From NCBI GenBank assembly GCA_038246785.1, contig JBBRVP010000006.1:67873-131872 (forward strand): a DNA stretch of 64,000 nt. The letters are read 5' to 3'. Made by a program: the position numbers and the translations under genes. The notes beneath the pieces are model-generated. The model had not been told where the DNA came from and did not search any database. It saw only the letters and a list, made by a program, of their open reading frames with translations. Within the stretch, counting starts at the first letter, position 1, and every line of letters starts with the position of its first letter. This stretch comes from JBBRVP01 sp038246785. Its GTDB lineage: Bacteria; Actinomycetota; Actinomycetes; Jiangellales; Jiangellaceae. Below are positions 18,157-27,438 of this stretch, piece after piece.

Positions 18157-18660
18157 TCAGCCCCCTTCGACGGTGACGCCGGACGGTTCCAGCAGCCGCT
18201 CCAGCTGCTGGCGGACGAGCTGCACCGCTGGTTCTACCGCGGACTGCACCGGCTCGGACATACCGATGCCCTCCGCGCAGCCGGCCGGCTGGCATCCGAC
18301 GACGACGGTACGCGGAAGGGTGCCGCCCAGCGTCTCGAGCCCCGCCAGTACCGCCACCGGGTCCATCCCGTGCGCGTCCAGCTCCCCGCCCCCCAGGTCG
18401 GCGGCGCTCACCTCGATCACCCGCAGCTCCCCGGGCCGGCCGGGCCTGTCCTCGACCGGTGCCGGCACGGTGTCGACGAGCACGAGCGCGTCGTAGCCGT
18501 CGAGCAGGTCGTAGGCCAGGTGCGCCCCCCTGATGCCGTAGTCCACGACCCGCACACCGTCCGGCAACGGCCGGCCGGCCAGCCGGCGGGCCACCTCCGG
18601 ACCGAAGCCGTCGTCGCCGAGGAACAGGTTGCCGACGCCGGCCACGAGGATGCGCGGCAC
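18157..18660 (-). CDS. hydrogenase maturation protease (HyaD/HycI-like, M52), 167 aa
   Basis: Nickel-dependent endopeptidase that removes the C-terminal extension of the large subunit after cofactor insertion. The family motif GVGNLFLGDDGFG is at the N-terminus (the Asp in GDDG is the first metal ligand), the second acidic ligand lies in ALVLVDTV, and the His ligand in LDAHGMD. Length is typical. GTG at 18660 is chosen for the upstream GAGGAGGAAG. The substrate is almost certainly the large subunit encoded in the same operon, which still carries a 22-residue tail. Confidence 0.92.
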   Translation of the reverse strand: MPRILVAGVGNLFLGDDGFGPEVARRLAGRPLPDGVRVVDYGIRGAHLAYDLLDGYDALVLVDTVPAPVEDRPGRPGELRVIEVSAADLGGGELDAHGMDPVAVLAGLETLGGTLPRTVVVGCQPAGCAEGIGMSEPVQSAVEPAVQLVRQQLERLLEPSGVTVEGG

Positions 18661-18689
18661 GTGCTTCCTCCTCGCTGTTCCGGGCTCGC

Positions 18690-18809
18690 TCACATGCTGC
18701 GCATCTCGAGGTAGCGCTTGATGTCGGGGATCGAGCGCAGGCCGATCACAGCGGCGCCGGCGACGGCCGCCGCGAGCAGCGCAGTGGTGAAAACTCCTAC
18801 TGCCTTCAC
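18690..18809 (-). CDS. DUF6893 family small membrane protein, 39 aa
   Basis: Very short protein with one membrane segment (AVGVFTTALLAAAVAGAAVI) followed by a cytoplasmic-looking tail GLRSIPDIKRYLEMRSM. The GTG start overlaps the preceding stop (GTGA) and follows GGAGGAGGA, so translation is well supported despite the size. The RSIPDIKRYLxMRxM tail is the hallmark of DUF6893 as I know it. Its position between hydrogenase accessory genes suggests a membrane anchor or small assembly subunit; no function is established. Confidence 0.8.
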   Translation of the reverse strand: MKAVGVFTTALLAAAVAGAAVIGLRSIPDIKRYLEMRSM

Positions 18810-20233
18810 GGGTCCTCCTCCTCCCGGCGGGTGCGGGACGGTCCGGCGTCCGCGAGGGGCTCCAGCTCCTCGGGGGCGAAGTGCAGGTAACGGCCGTACC
18901 AGTCGTGGAGGTCGGCAGCGGGGTCGTCGTCGAGGACGACGGCGACATGCGTGCCGCCGTCGACGTCGCGCTGCACGGCGGCCACGCGAGCGGTGCGTCC
19001 GGCGAAGAAGAGGTCCTGCGCATCGGCCCGGCGGGACGGCCGCAGTCGCACCAGGCTGCCCTTGCCGACGACGGCGGCACCGACCTGGACCGTCTCGCGC
19101 TCCGGGTCGACGGCGGCGTCGACCCCGGGGTCCCACCACGGGGTGCCGGGAAGCGGGAACTCCGAGATCGGGACCTCGGGGCGCGGGAACTCGGCTGGCG
19201 GCAGCTCGGCGCTTGCCGTGGGGCTCCAGGTCGCCGCGCCGTGCGGGTCGCGCAGCACGCCGTGCAGCCGCTGCAGGTCGGCCGGCGACATCGCCTCGAC
19301 CCGGTCGAGGATCGCGGCGGCATGGGCGTCGGTTGCCCGGGCCGCCGCCTTCTCCTCCTCGGTGAGGGTCAGCACCCGCAGGGTCAGGATCTCGTCGATC
19401 TCGGTGGAGTCGAACAGCGCTCCAACGCTCTCGGGCGCTATCGCCGGGTGGTCGTACAGGATGATCGGCGAGAGCAGGGCGATGTCGGTCTCGCCCTGCT
19501 CGCCGGCCAGCACGGGCCAGCAGCGGTGCTGCGCGCACCGCTCCGCGGCGTCGACGGCGTCCGCCGGGGGATCGATCACCGACACGAACTCCGCGTCGGT
19601 CACGGCCAGCAGCACGTGCGCACCGATTAACGACGCCTGGATCGCCGCGTCCTTGGTGCCGTCGGCGGGGACGAGGTTGTGCACGGTCGTCCGCAGCCGG
19701 AGCAGGGAGCCGTCCTGCTCGGCACGCAGCCCCAGCTCTCCCCGCAGCGCCCGGCGACGGCGCAGCAGCCGCCCGGCGAGCGCGCCGGCAGCGTCGCGCA
19801 GCGGCTCCGTGTCCGCTCCGCCAGCCACCGCGATCGGCGTCCGCCACCCCGCCCGGAGAGCCTGGACGTCGACCGGTCCGAGCTCGAGCTCCCGCTCGAC
19901 GGCCTCGTCCCAGGCAACCCAGCTGGTCCCGCCGACGGTGAGCTCGTCGACGGGGGTCGTCGAACCGTCGGGGTCGACCCGCTCGAGCCCGCGCCGCTGC
20001 AGCTGTAGGAAGCGGACGAAGACCCGGACCCGCGCCTGTCCGCCCGCGCGCAGCAGGCACTGCGCGGACATCTCCGATTCCTCACCGACGCCGGCCTCGG
20101 CCGCACCGACCGGCCCGAGGACGCCGAACTGCCAGCGCACCTGGTTCTTGCGCGAGGTCGACCGGTACGGATAGAGCAGGTAGCCCTCGTAGAGGACCGC
20201 GTCGGCCACCGCGCGCGCCAGGGCGAGGCTCAC
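18806..20233 (-). CDS. hydrogenase-operon hypothetical protein, 475 aa
   Basis: Unknown function. The N-terminus LYEGYLLYPYRSTSRKNQVRWQFGVLGP is distinctive: a Tyr-rich motif followed by basic residues. The middle contains a long region predicted as beta-rich and then an acidic alpha segment (LTLTEEEKAAARATDAHAA). The last 120 residues (LVRLRPSRRADAQDLFFAGRTARVAAVQRDVDGG, shown in two parts of one strand-rich domain) resemble a small SH3/OB-like barrel and end in HVAVVLDDDP. No signal peptide, membrane segment or CxxC metal site. GTG at 20233 overlaps the previous stop. Its place in the chain of coupled genes argues for a role tied to the hydrogenase. Confidence 0.75.
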   Translation of the reverse strand: MSLALARAVADAVLYEGYLLYPYRSTSRKNQVRWQFGVLGPVGAAEAGVGEESEMSAQCLLRAGGQARVRVFVRFLQLQRRGLERVDPDGSTTPVDELTVGGTSWVAWDEAVERELELGPVDVQALRAGWRTPIAVAGGADTEPLRDAAGALAGRLLRRRRALRGELGLRAEQDGSLLRLRTTVHNLVPADGTKDAAIQASLIGAHVLLAVTDAEFVSVIDPPADAVDAAERCAQHRCWPVLAGEQGETDIALLSPIILYDHPAIAPESVGALFDSTEIDEILTLRVLTLTEEEKAAARATDAHAAAILDRVEAMSPADLQRLHGVLRDPHGAATWSPTASAELPPAEFPRPEVPISEFPLPGTPWWDPGVDAAVDPERETVQVGAAVVGKGSLVRLRPSRRADAQDLFFAGRTARVAAVQRDVDGGTHVAVVLDDDPAADLHDWYGRYLHFAPEELEPLADAGPSRTRREEEDP

Positions 20234-20871
20234 CGGACGACCTGACCCGCCTCGGCCAGCAGCGCCTCGACCGTGGCGTCCCAGCTGAGCAGGCCGCGCT
20301 CGGACTTGAAGCGGGCGAGCGCAGCGAGGGTGTCACGGTCGAGTCGCAGCCACGAGCTGCCGGGGAAGTAGCGGTCCATCAGCTCGCGCCACACCCGTAC
20401 GGGCAGCCGATAGCTGCACTCGCGGTCCCACGGGACCTGGGCCACCGAGAAGCCCGTCGTGCCGCGGGTGAACACGGTCCCGCTGAACAGCAGCACGAGC
20501 GGGATCTCGCCGTCACGCAACGCCTGCAAGTAGTTCGTGCCGGCGACCTCGAAGTCGTACGTGCACGGCAGCGCCAGCTCGACCTCGGTGCCGCCGGTGA
20601 AGCCCTGCACCATCGCGGTGGCGTGCAGCCACAGGAACGGCTTGACGGTGTCGCCCCAGCGCGGGCGAGGTCCGAACAGGTCGGCCAGCCCGGCCGCCTC
20701 CGCGTCGTCGTAGCGGCGCCGCTGCGGCTCGATGCGGACCTGGGCGCGCAGCGCGAGCGCGTGGACGACCTCGCCGGTGGTCTCCTCGACCCGGAGCCGG
20801 GCGACCAGCGTCGGGACGGCGGCGTACGGCTCGGCGGCGATGTCGAGGACGGAGAACGTGAGCGCGCTCAT
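20230..20871 (-). CDS. DUF6084 family protein, 213 aa
   Basis: Matches the DUF6084 type found next to actinobacterial hydrogenases: N-terminus LTFSVLDIAAEPYAAVPTL, then a beta-sandwich-like domain with LALRAQVRIEPQRRRYDD, and CTYDFEVAGTNYLQAL and VPWDRECSYRLPVRVWRELM. No catalytic motif, signal peptide or membrane segment is seen. The start ATG overlaps the DUF5947 stop (ATGA) and its own stop overlaps the next gene (GTGA). Function unknown; a structural or assembly partner of the hydrogenase is the most natural guess. Confidence 0.78.
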   Translation of the reverse strand: MSALTFSVLDIAAEPYAAVPTLVARLRVEETTGEVVHALALRAQVRIEPQRRRYDDAEAAGLADLFGPRPRWGDTVKPFLWLHATAMVQGFTGGTEVELALPCTYDFEVAGTNYLQALRDGEIPLVLLFSGTVFTRGTTGFSVAQVPWDRECSYRLPVRVWRELMDRYFPGSSWLRLDRDTLAALARFKSERGLLSWDATVEALLAEAGQVVR

Positions 20872-21566
20872 GCCGGCGCCCCCGCCCCGGGTGCAGGCCG
20901 GCTGCGCGCGGCCACCGACGTGAAGAAGTCCTCGATCGTGTCCCGCGCGTCCTGGCCCCCGTCGAAGCCGCGCCACACCTGGCGCAGCCGGCCGACCAGC
21001 TCGTAGCAGGCGTCGATCGGCACCAGGTAGCACTGTGGCGGGTCGCCGGGACCGCTTCGCGACGCGTCCGGCACCCGCACGATCAGGGCCTCGACGTCGG
21101 GGGCCAGTGCCCCCAGCCCGGGGTTGCCCGCGACCACCTCGGCCCACGCCTCGAGCGCGAGCTCGGACTCGGCGGCTCCCGCCGGGCCCGGGTAGAACGC
21201 GACGGTCCGTCCGAGCACGGAGTTGTCGAAGAAGAAGGCGAGCCCGACCGGGATCTGCAGCTGCTCCCAGAGCCCCGGCTCGAGCCGGAACTGCGGGAAG
21301 GACAGGTAGCGGTCCGGGACGGCGCGATAGCGCAGCTGCGCCCCCTCGGCGGTGAAGAGCAGGTAGCAGGCCCGGCAGGTGCACATCAGCCCGCGGCTGG
21401 TGAGGTCGACGACGTGGGAGTGGGGCTCGGCGATGGGCGTCGCGCACATCTCGCAGCGCTCCCCGGGCGAGGGTGCAGGCCGGTTGGTCGTGATCCGGCT
21501 GAGTACCGCCAGGGCGGCGGCGTCCGGGCCGGTCCCGCCCGGCCGCGATGTCGCTGCCGGCTTCAC
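20868..21566 (-). CDS. DUF5947 family protein with Cys-rich N-terminal motif, 232 aa
   Basis: DUF5947-type protein. The N-terminal third holds CEMCATPI and then LMCTCRACYLLF, a CxxC plus CxCxxC arrangement that probably binds zinc or an Fe-S centre. The rest (YLSFPQFRLEPGLWEQLQIP, VGLAFFFDNS, VAFYPGPAGA, ECYLVPIDACYELVGRLRQ-like ending) has no known catalytic residues. GTG at 21566 overlaps the upstream gene's stop and its stop overlaps the DUF6084 start. The cysteine motif next to an unusual Fe-S protein gene suggests cluster or metal handling, which is inference. Confidence 0.78.
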   Translation of the reverse strand: MKPAATSRPGGTGPDAAALAVLSRITTNRPAPSPGERCEMCATPIAEPHSHVVDLTSRGLMCTCRACYLLFTAEGAQLRYRAVPDRYLSFPQFRLEPGLWEQLQIPVGLAFFFDNSVLGRTVAFYPGPAGAAESELALEAWAEVVAGNPGLGALAPDVEALIVRVPDASRSGPGDPPQCYLVPIDACYELVGRLRQVWRGFDGGQDARDTIEDFFTSVAARSRPAPGAGAPA

Positions 21567-22525
21567 GTACCGACCGCCCGCGGTACGGCGAGGCGGACGA
21601 CACCGTCGCGGACCAGCAGCGGCACCGGGTCGAGGTGCTCAACCTCCCCGTCGGCGCCCGGGCCGTCGAGCCCGGCCCCCGCGTGCCGGACGTCGAAGTG
21701 GGACCGGCAGGCCGGGCAGCGCAGCACCGCGTCGTCGGCGGCGCCGCCGAGGCGGCGCTCGAGCCGCGCGCCCGACAGCGCCGCCGAGCAGTGCGGGCAG
21801 GAGTCGCGGTAGGCGTAGTACACCGAGCCGGCCCGGGCCACGACGACCGCGATCCCGGCGACGTCGACGCCGCACAGCTCGCCGGAGCCGAGGCCGGCGA
21901 GTTCGGGTACAGGCTCCCAGCCGGTCCCCGGGCTGACCGCGGGCGCGTCCAGCCGCACTCGAAGCGCGGCGACGGGGATGACCGGCTCCTGGCTGGGAGC
22001 GGGCGCCGGGTCGTGCGCGGGCGCCTCCACCTCGATGCCGGTGACCTCCGGGGCCGCCGCCTCCACGGCGTCCTTGACGGCGAGCTGAAGGGTGACCGCC
22101 GACGACGGGCAGCCGTCACAGCTGCCGAGCAGCGCTAGCCGGACCACGCCCTGCGCCGTGACCTCGATCAGCTCCACGTCCCCGCCGTGCGAGCCGAGGT
22201 AGGGCCGCACCCGGTCCAGGGCCCGGCCGACCCGGGTCGAGACGTCGTGGGGGTGCAGACCGTGCACCAGCAGCAGGCTGGCCACCAGGTCGTCGTCGGC
22301 CAGCGCGTCGAGGGTCGCCGCGTCGAGCCGCCCCCGCTCGTGCACGATGTCGAGCACCCGCTCCAGGCCGGCGCCGTAGAGGTCGGCGGTCAGCCGGACG
22401 AGCTCCTCGGCCCGCTCTCGGGCCACCGCCCCGCCGGCCGCGCTGGCGTCGAGCAGGGCCTCGATCCGGGCGCCGGTGGCCCGCAGGTCAGGCGCGCCGC
22501 CGTCGGCAGTCTCCGGCCCGCTCAC
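21563..22525 (-). CDS. hhyE: HhyE-like NifU/Rieske-type iron-sulfur protein, 320 aa
   Basis: Two Fe-S modules. Residues 105-165 are a NifU C-terminal-type domain with the cluster motif GSCDGCPSS (C136, C139). Residues 215-285 are a Rieske-type domain: C243-P-H245-C246 and C270-P-A-C273-R-S-H276-F. In a standard Rieske site the residue at 273 is His, so here the second His is Cys, leaving a Cys3His or Cys4 ligand set. In mycobacteria the gene after hhySL (HhyE) is proposed to carry electrons from the hydrogenase to quinone, and the same order is seen here. The N-terminal 100 residues are helical. GTG start, 10 bp after the large-subunit stop. Confidence 0.85.
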   Translation of the reverse strand: MSGPETADGGAPDLRATGARIEALLDASAAGGAVARERAEELVRLTADLYGAGLERVLDIVHERGRLDAATLDALADDDLVASLLLVHGLHPHDVSTRVGRALDRVRPYLGSHGGDVELIEVTAQGVVRLALLGSCDGCPSSAVTLQLAVKDAVEAAAPEVTGIEVEAPAHDPAPAPSQEPVIPVAALRVRLDAPAVSPGTGWEPVPELAGLGSGELCGVDVAGIAVVVARAGSVYYAYRDSCPHCSAALSGARLERRLGGAADDAVLRCPACRSHFDVRHAGAGLDGPGADGEVEHLDPVPLLVRDGVVRLAVPRAVGT

Positions 22526-22535
22526 GTGGCACGGC

Positions 22536-24326
22536 TCACTCGGCGGTCAATGACTGGGTTGGGCTGTGCGTCTTCTCCAGGACCTTCCCGCCGCCGAGGT
22601 ACATGTGCACGCCGCAGGGCAGGCACGGGTCGAAGCTGCGGACGGTGCGCATGATGTCGATGCCCTTGAAGTGTTCCCGGTCGTTCTCCTCGAAGATCGG
22701 CTGGCCCTGCACGGCGTCCTCGTACGGGCCCGGGGTGCCGTAGGAGTCACGCGGGTTGGCGTTCCACGGGGTCGGCGGGTACGGGTGGTAGTTGGCGATC
22801 TTGCCGTCGCGGATCACCATGTGGTGGGAGAGGACCCCGCGCACCGCCTCGGTGAAGCCGCAGCCGATCGCCTCGTCGGGGACCTCGAAGCGCTCCCACG
22901 TCTTCGTCCGCCCGGCCCGGATCTCGACGAGCGCCTGCTCGGCGAAGTGCAGGGCGCAGGCGGCGGCGTAGGCCTGGAAGTAGGTCCGGGCCCGGTTGCG
23001 CTCGATGGTGTTGCTCCACTGCGGAATCTTCCACTCCATCGAGACCGGCCCCTTCAGCGCGGTCTTGGGCAGGTTGATCTGGACGCTGCTGCCGGTGGCC
23101 TTCACGTACCCGATGTCGACCAGGCCGGCGAGCGCCGTCGACCACAGCCGGGCCAACGGGCCGCCGCCGGTGTCCAGGGCGAGGTGGTCCTTGCCGTCGA
23201 ACCAGCGCGGAGACATCACCCAGCTGTACTTGTCGTCCAGGTCGCGCTTCTGCGGCCTGGGATTGGTGTGCTGGTTCCACGGGTGCCGGCGGTCGACCGG
23301 GTTGCCGAGCGGGTCGTGGGTGACGAAGGTCTCCTGGTCCTCCCAGTCCTCGTAGTAGGAGCTGCCGAGCAGGATCCGGATGCCGAGGTTGATTGCAACG
23401 AGGTCGGTGGTGACGAGCTTCCCGTCGACGATGACGCCGGGGGTCACGAACATCTTGCGGCCCCACTCGGTCATGTCCCGGTAGGCGAAGTTGCAGTGCT
23501 CCGGGTCCTGGAACGAGCCCCAGCAGCCGAGCAGCGTGCGGCGCAGCCCCACCTGCTCGTAGCCGGGCAGTGCCTCGTAGAAGAAGTCGAACAGGTCGTC
23601 GTGCATCGGCACGACCTTCTTCATGAACTCCACGTAGCGCATGAGCCGGCTCATGTAGTCGGTCATGAGCTGGATCGTCGCCACGGTGCCGACGCCGCCG
23701 GGATACAGCGTCGAGGGGTGCACGTGGCGCCCCTCCATCAGGCAGAACATCTCCCGTGTCGACCGGCTGACCGCCAGCGCCTCGCGGTAGAACTCGCCGG
23801 TGAACGGGTTGAGCGAGCGCATGATGTCGCCGATGGTGCGGTAGCCGTGCTCGCCGGCGTGCGGCGCCTCGGTCCCGTTGGCCCGTTCCAGGACGCCCGG
23901 GTTGGTCTCGGCGACCATCTTCTCGCAGAAGTCGACCCCGACGAGGTTCTCCTGGAAGATGTTGTGGTCGAACATGTACTCGGCGGCCTCGCCGAGGTTG
24001 ACGATCCACTCCCCGAGGTGCGGCGGCTTCACGCCGTACGCCATGTTCTGCGTGTAGCACGAGCAGGTCGCATGGTTGTCGCCGCAGATGCCGCAGATGC
24101 GGCTGGTGATGAAGTGGGCGTCGCGGGGGTCCTTGCCCTTCATGAAGATGGAGTAGCCGCGGAAGATCGAGGACGTGCTGTGGCACTCGACGACCTCACG
24201 CTGCTTGAAGTCGATCTTCGTGTAGATGCCGAGGCTGCCCACGATCCGGGTGATCGGGTCCCACGCCATCTCGACGAGCTCGGTGTCGGTGCTCGTCGAG
24301 GTCCGTCGCGACGTGGTCGCCGTCAT
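22536..24326 (-). CDS. hhyL: [NiFe]-hydrogenase large subunit, group 1h-like, 596 aa
   Basis: Catalytic subunit that oxidises H2 at the NiFe(CN)2CO site. The N-terminal nickel motif is RICGICG (C78, C81) and the C-terminal one DPCLPCGVH (C568, C571). The 22 residues after H574 are the extension to be cut by the maturation protease. Gene order small-large-NifU/Rieske and the small-subunit Asp ligand point to the actinobacterial-type group 1h (Hhy) that scavenges atmospheric H2; group 2a is the main alternative. No signal peptide. ATG at 24326 lies 28 bp after the small-subunit stop and is preceded by an AGAGGCGG site. All residues needed for activity appear intact. Confidence 0.94.
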   Translation of the reverse strand: MTATTSRRTSTSTDTELVEMAWDPITRIVGSLGIYTKIDFKQREVVECHSTSSIFRGYSIFMKGKDPRDAHFITSRICGICGDNHATCSCYTQNMAYGVKPPHLGEWIVNLGEAAEYMFDHNIFQENLVGVDFCEKMVAETNPGVLERANGTEAPHAGEHGYRTIGDIMRSLNPFTGEFYREALAVSRSTREMFCLMEGRHVHPSTLYPGGVGTVATIQLMTDYMSRLMRYVEFMKKVVPMHDDLFDFFYEALPGYEQVGLRRTLLGCWGSFQDPEHCNFAYRDMTEWGRKMFVTPGVIVDGKLVTTDLVAINLGIRILLGSSYYEDWEDQETFVTHDPLGNPVDRRHPWNQHTNPRPQKRDLDDKYSWVMSPRWFDGKDHLALDTGGGPLARLWSTALAGLVDIGYVKATGSSVQINLPKTALKGPVSMEWKIPQWSNTIERNRARTYFQAYAAACALHFAEQALVEIRAGRTKTWERFEVPDEAIGCGFTEAVRGVLSHHMVIRDGKIANYHPYPPTPWNANPRDSYGTPGPYEDAVQGQPIFEENDREHFKGIDIMRTVRSFDPCLPCGVHMYLGGGKVLEKTHSPTQSLTAE

Positions 24327-24353
24327 GGGGTGCCGCCTCTCTGCGGTCGTGGG

Positions 24354-25409
<1,056 letters not shown>

Positions 25410-25489
25410 GCCCACCGCTTCCCGGGGCAACGCCCGCCCCTGGTGCCACCGGAGCCGGGCATCGGCCCACCTGCGTGGCCTGGACCCCG

Positions 25490-25519
25490 GGTCTACAGCG
25501 GGCCGATCCGCGGTGTCAA
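25490..25519 (-). promoter_or_regulatory. predicted promoter of the hydrogenase structural genes
   Basis: On the minus strand TTGACA (25519-25514), an 18-bp spacer and TAGACC (25495-25490) form a strong actinobacterial vegetative-type promoter. Transcription would start near 25483, leaving a leader of about 75 bases before hhyS. It lies in the 185-bp gap between hypB and hhyS, so the structural genes can be transcribed independently of hypAB. Confidence 0.55.
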
Positions 25520-25594
25520 GGCACGCCGGGGATCTCGGCCGGCGATGTGCGCCGAGGCGCTCCCCGAGGCTGCCACCGGCGGGTCACGACGCCG

Positions 25595-26326
25595 TCACCG
25601 AGCGTCGATCCACGCGTACCAGGCGGCGATCCCGGTCCCGTGGGTCGCCGACAGCGCCAGCACCTCGACGCCGGGGTTCACCGAGCGCGCGTGCGTCGCA
25701 CAGACCCCGACGTCGAAGTCGACGTAGGGCAGCAGGTCGGTCTTGTTGACCAGGACCAGGTCGGCTGCGGCGAACATGTGCGGGTACTTCAGCGGCTTGT
25801 CCTGGCCCTCGGTCACCGAGACGACGACCACCCGGGCGCGCTCACCGAGGTCGAACAGCGCCGGGCAGACGAGGTTGCCGACGTTCTCCACGAGCACGAG
25901 GGCGCCCCGGGGCGGGTCGAGGGCGTCCAGCGCCCGCTGGGTCATGTCGGCGTCGAGGTGGCAACCGGCCCCGGTGTTGACCTGGACGACGGGTACGCCG
26001 GTGGCCCGGATCCGCTCGGCGTCCAGCGCGGTCTCCTGGTCGCCCTCGACGACGGCGACCGGCCGCTGCCGCGCCAGATCTCGCACCGTCCGCTCCAGCA
26101 GCGTCGTCTTCCCCGAACCCGGGGAGCTCATGAGGTTGAGCGCGACCACGTCGCGCTCGGCCAGCCAGGCCCGCGTACGCGCCGCCAGCCGATCGTTCTT
26201 GGCCAGCACGCGCTGCTCCAGCGACACGACGTTGCCGTGCGCGTGCTCGTCGTGGTCATGGTCGTGGACGCCCACACCGTCGAGCCGGGGGCCGGCGTCC
26301 TCGCCGCAGCCGCACGTGGCGCACAC
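25595..26326 (-). CDS. hypB: HypB hydrogenase nickel-incorporation GTPase, 243 aa
   Basis: SIMIBI GTPase that delivers Ni(II) to the hydrogenase large subunit with HypA. It starts with the high-affinity nickel motif CATCGCG, followed by a short His/Asp-rich run (HDHDHDEHAHG) able to hold nickel. P-loop SSPGSGKTTLLE, the metal-binding GAGCHLDADM, switch region VENVGNLVCP and NKTD are all present. GTG at 26326 is chosen because it begins exactly with the VCATCGCG motif; it lies 1 base after the hypA stop. Length is that of the short HypB form. Confidence 0.95.
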   Translation of the reverse strand: MCATCGCGEDAGPRLDGVGVHDHDHDEHAHGNVVSLEQRVLAKNDRLAARTRAWLAERDVVALNLMSSPGSGKTTLLERTVRDLARQRPVAVVEGDQETALDAERIRATGVPVVQVNTGAGCHLDADMTQRALDALDPPRGALVLVENVGNLVCPALFDLGERARVVVVSVTEGQDKPLKYPHMFAAADLVLVNKTDLLPYVDFDVGVCATHARSVNPGVEVLALSATHGTGIAAWYAWIDAR

Positions 26327-26327
26327 C

Positions 26328-26657
26328 TCAGGCCACCTCCATCGCCGAGATCGCCAGCTCGCGTCCGGCGAGCACCTCGACGTCGCTGCTGCCGCACGGG
26401 CAGAGCAGCACGAGGTTGGGCAGGTCGAAGGTCGCGGCACAGGACCGGCAACCGGCCCGGCCGGCCGGCTCGTCGATCCGCAGGGCCGCCCCCTCCGCCG
26501 GCGTGCCCGCCGCCACCAGGTCGAAGCTGAAGCGCAGCGCGTCCGGGACGACCCCCGACAGCCGACCGACCCGCAGCCGGACCTCGACGATGCGTCGCCC
26601 GGCGGCCCGCTCGGTCACGGTGTCCACGATGCTCTGCGCGATCGACAACTCGTGCAC
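26328..26657 (-). CDS. hypA: HypA hydrogenase nickel metallochaperone, 109 aa
   Basis: Begins VHELSIAQSIVDTV, with the invariant nickel-binding His2, and carries the C-terminal zinc ribbon CRSC...CPCG. Length is typical. It binds nickel and passes it to the large subunit together with HypB. GTG at 26657 is fixed by the need for His at position 2. It is the first gene of the hydrogenase block; the 106-bp gap upstream contains a pair of perfect direct repeats. Confidence 0.94.
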   Translation of the reverse strand: MHELSIAQSIVDTVTERAAGRRIVEVRLRVGRLSGVVPDALRFSFDLVAAGTPAEGAALRIDEPAGRAGCRSCAATFDLPNLVLLCPCGSSDVEVLAGRELAISAMEVA

Positions 26658-26698
26658 CGGCCACCCATCGACGTCGAGTGCAGGCCCCACTGCGGGCA

Positions 26699-26740
26699 GC
26701 TGCCCGGACCGCGACACGGTAGGTCGCTGCCCGGACCGCG
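26699..26740. repeat. pair of 15-bp direct repeats upstream of hypA
   Basis: GCTGCCCGGACCGCG occurs at 26699-26713 and again, perfectly, at 26726-26740 (27 bp start to start, 42 to 83 bp upstream of the hypA start). Placement and spacing (about two and a half helical turns) suit a regulator that binds as two units, but the function is inferred. Confidence 0.5.
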
Positions 26741-26763
26741 GACAAGCGCGGGAGCGGCGTACC

Positions 26764-27300
26764 TCAGTGCGACCAGGTGCCGACGACCACGGCACGGGCC
26801 AGCGCGTGCATGCCCACCTGGAAGCTGAGCACGGCCGGGCTGGTGTCGCGGTCGACATCCAGATGGTCGGTGTCGAGGGCGTGCACGACGAAGAAATAGC
26901 GGTGCGGGCGGTCGCCCGGCGGCGGGTAGCAGCCGGAGTAGGCCCAGGTGCCGTCGTCGTTCTTGAGGTGGAAGCCCCCGTCGGGCAGCGTGTCGTCCGA
27001 GGCGCCGGCGCCACGGTCGAGCGCGGTCACCGACGCCGGCAGCCCGACCACCACCCAGTGCCACCAGCCGGACGGAGTGGGGGCGTCGGGGTCGAAGCAG
27101 GTGACGACGTATCCGCGAGTGCCCTCGGGAGCACCCGACCAGCGCAGCTGCGGCGAGACGTCGCCGCCGCCCGCACCGCTGTTGGCGTGCTCGTCGGGCA
27201 GCGGCTCGCCGTCTCGGACGTCGTCGCTGGTCACCGAGAACGTGCCAACGGCGGGGAGCAGGGCGTAAGGGTCGGGCGCGACCGGACGTTCGAGGTCCAC
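26764..27300 (-). CDS. YbhB/YbcL family PEBP-like protein, 178 aa
   Basis: Phosphatidylethanolamine-binding-protein fold of the bacterial YbhB/YbcL type: FDPDAPTPSGWWHWVVVGLP (the DPDxP and HW ligand-pocket residues) and the C-terminal HRYFFVVHALD are family hallmarks. No enzymatic activity is established for these proteins. GTG at 27300 is chosen because GGAGG sits 4-5 bases upstream and homology to the family begins at PVAPDPYALLP; an upstream in-frame start at 27351 lacks such a site. It lies upstream of hypA on the same strand, separated by 106 bp. Confidence 0.88.
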   Translation of the reverse strand: MDLERPVAPDPYALLPAVGTFSVTSDDVRDGEPLPDEHANSGAGGGDVSPQLRWSGAPEGTRGYVVTCFDPDAPTPSGWWHWVVVGLPASVTALDRGAGASDDTLPDGGFHLKNDDGTWAYSGCYPPPGDRPHRYFFVVHALDTDHLDVDRDTSPAVLSFQVGMHALARAVVVGTWSH

Positions 27301-27438
27301 GGATCCTCCAGCTGCGACGACGACTCGGGCGGACAACTCGTACCGCGACACTTCCCCGCACCCGCGCGGATAGTCCGGCGGCGGCCGGAGCCTAGGACAT
27401 CGCGTCCCGCGCCACCAGGACAGAGGCCAGCCGCGTCC

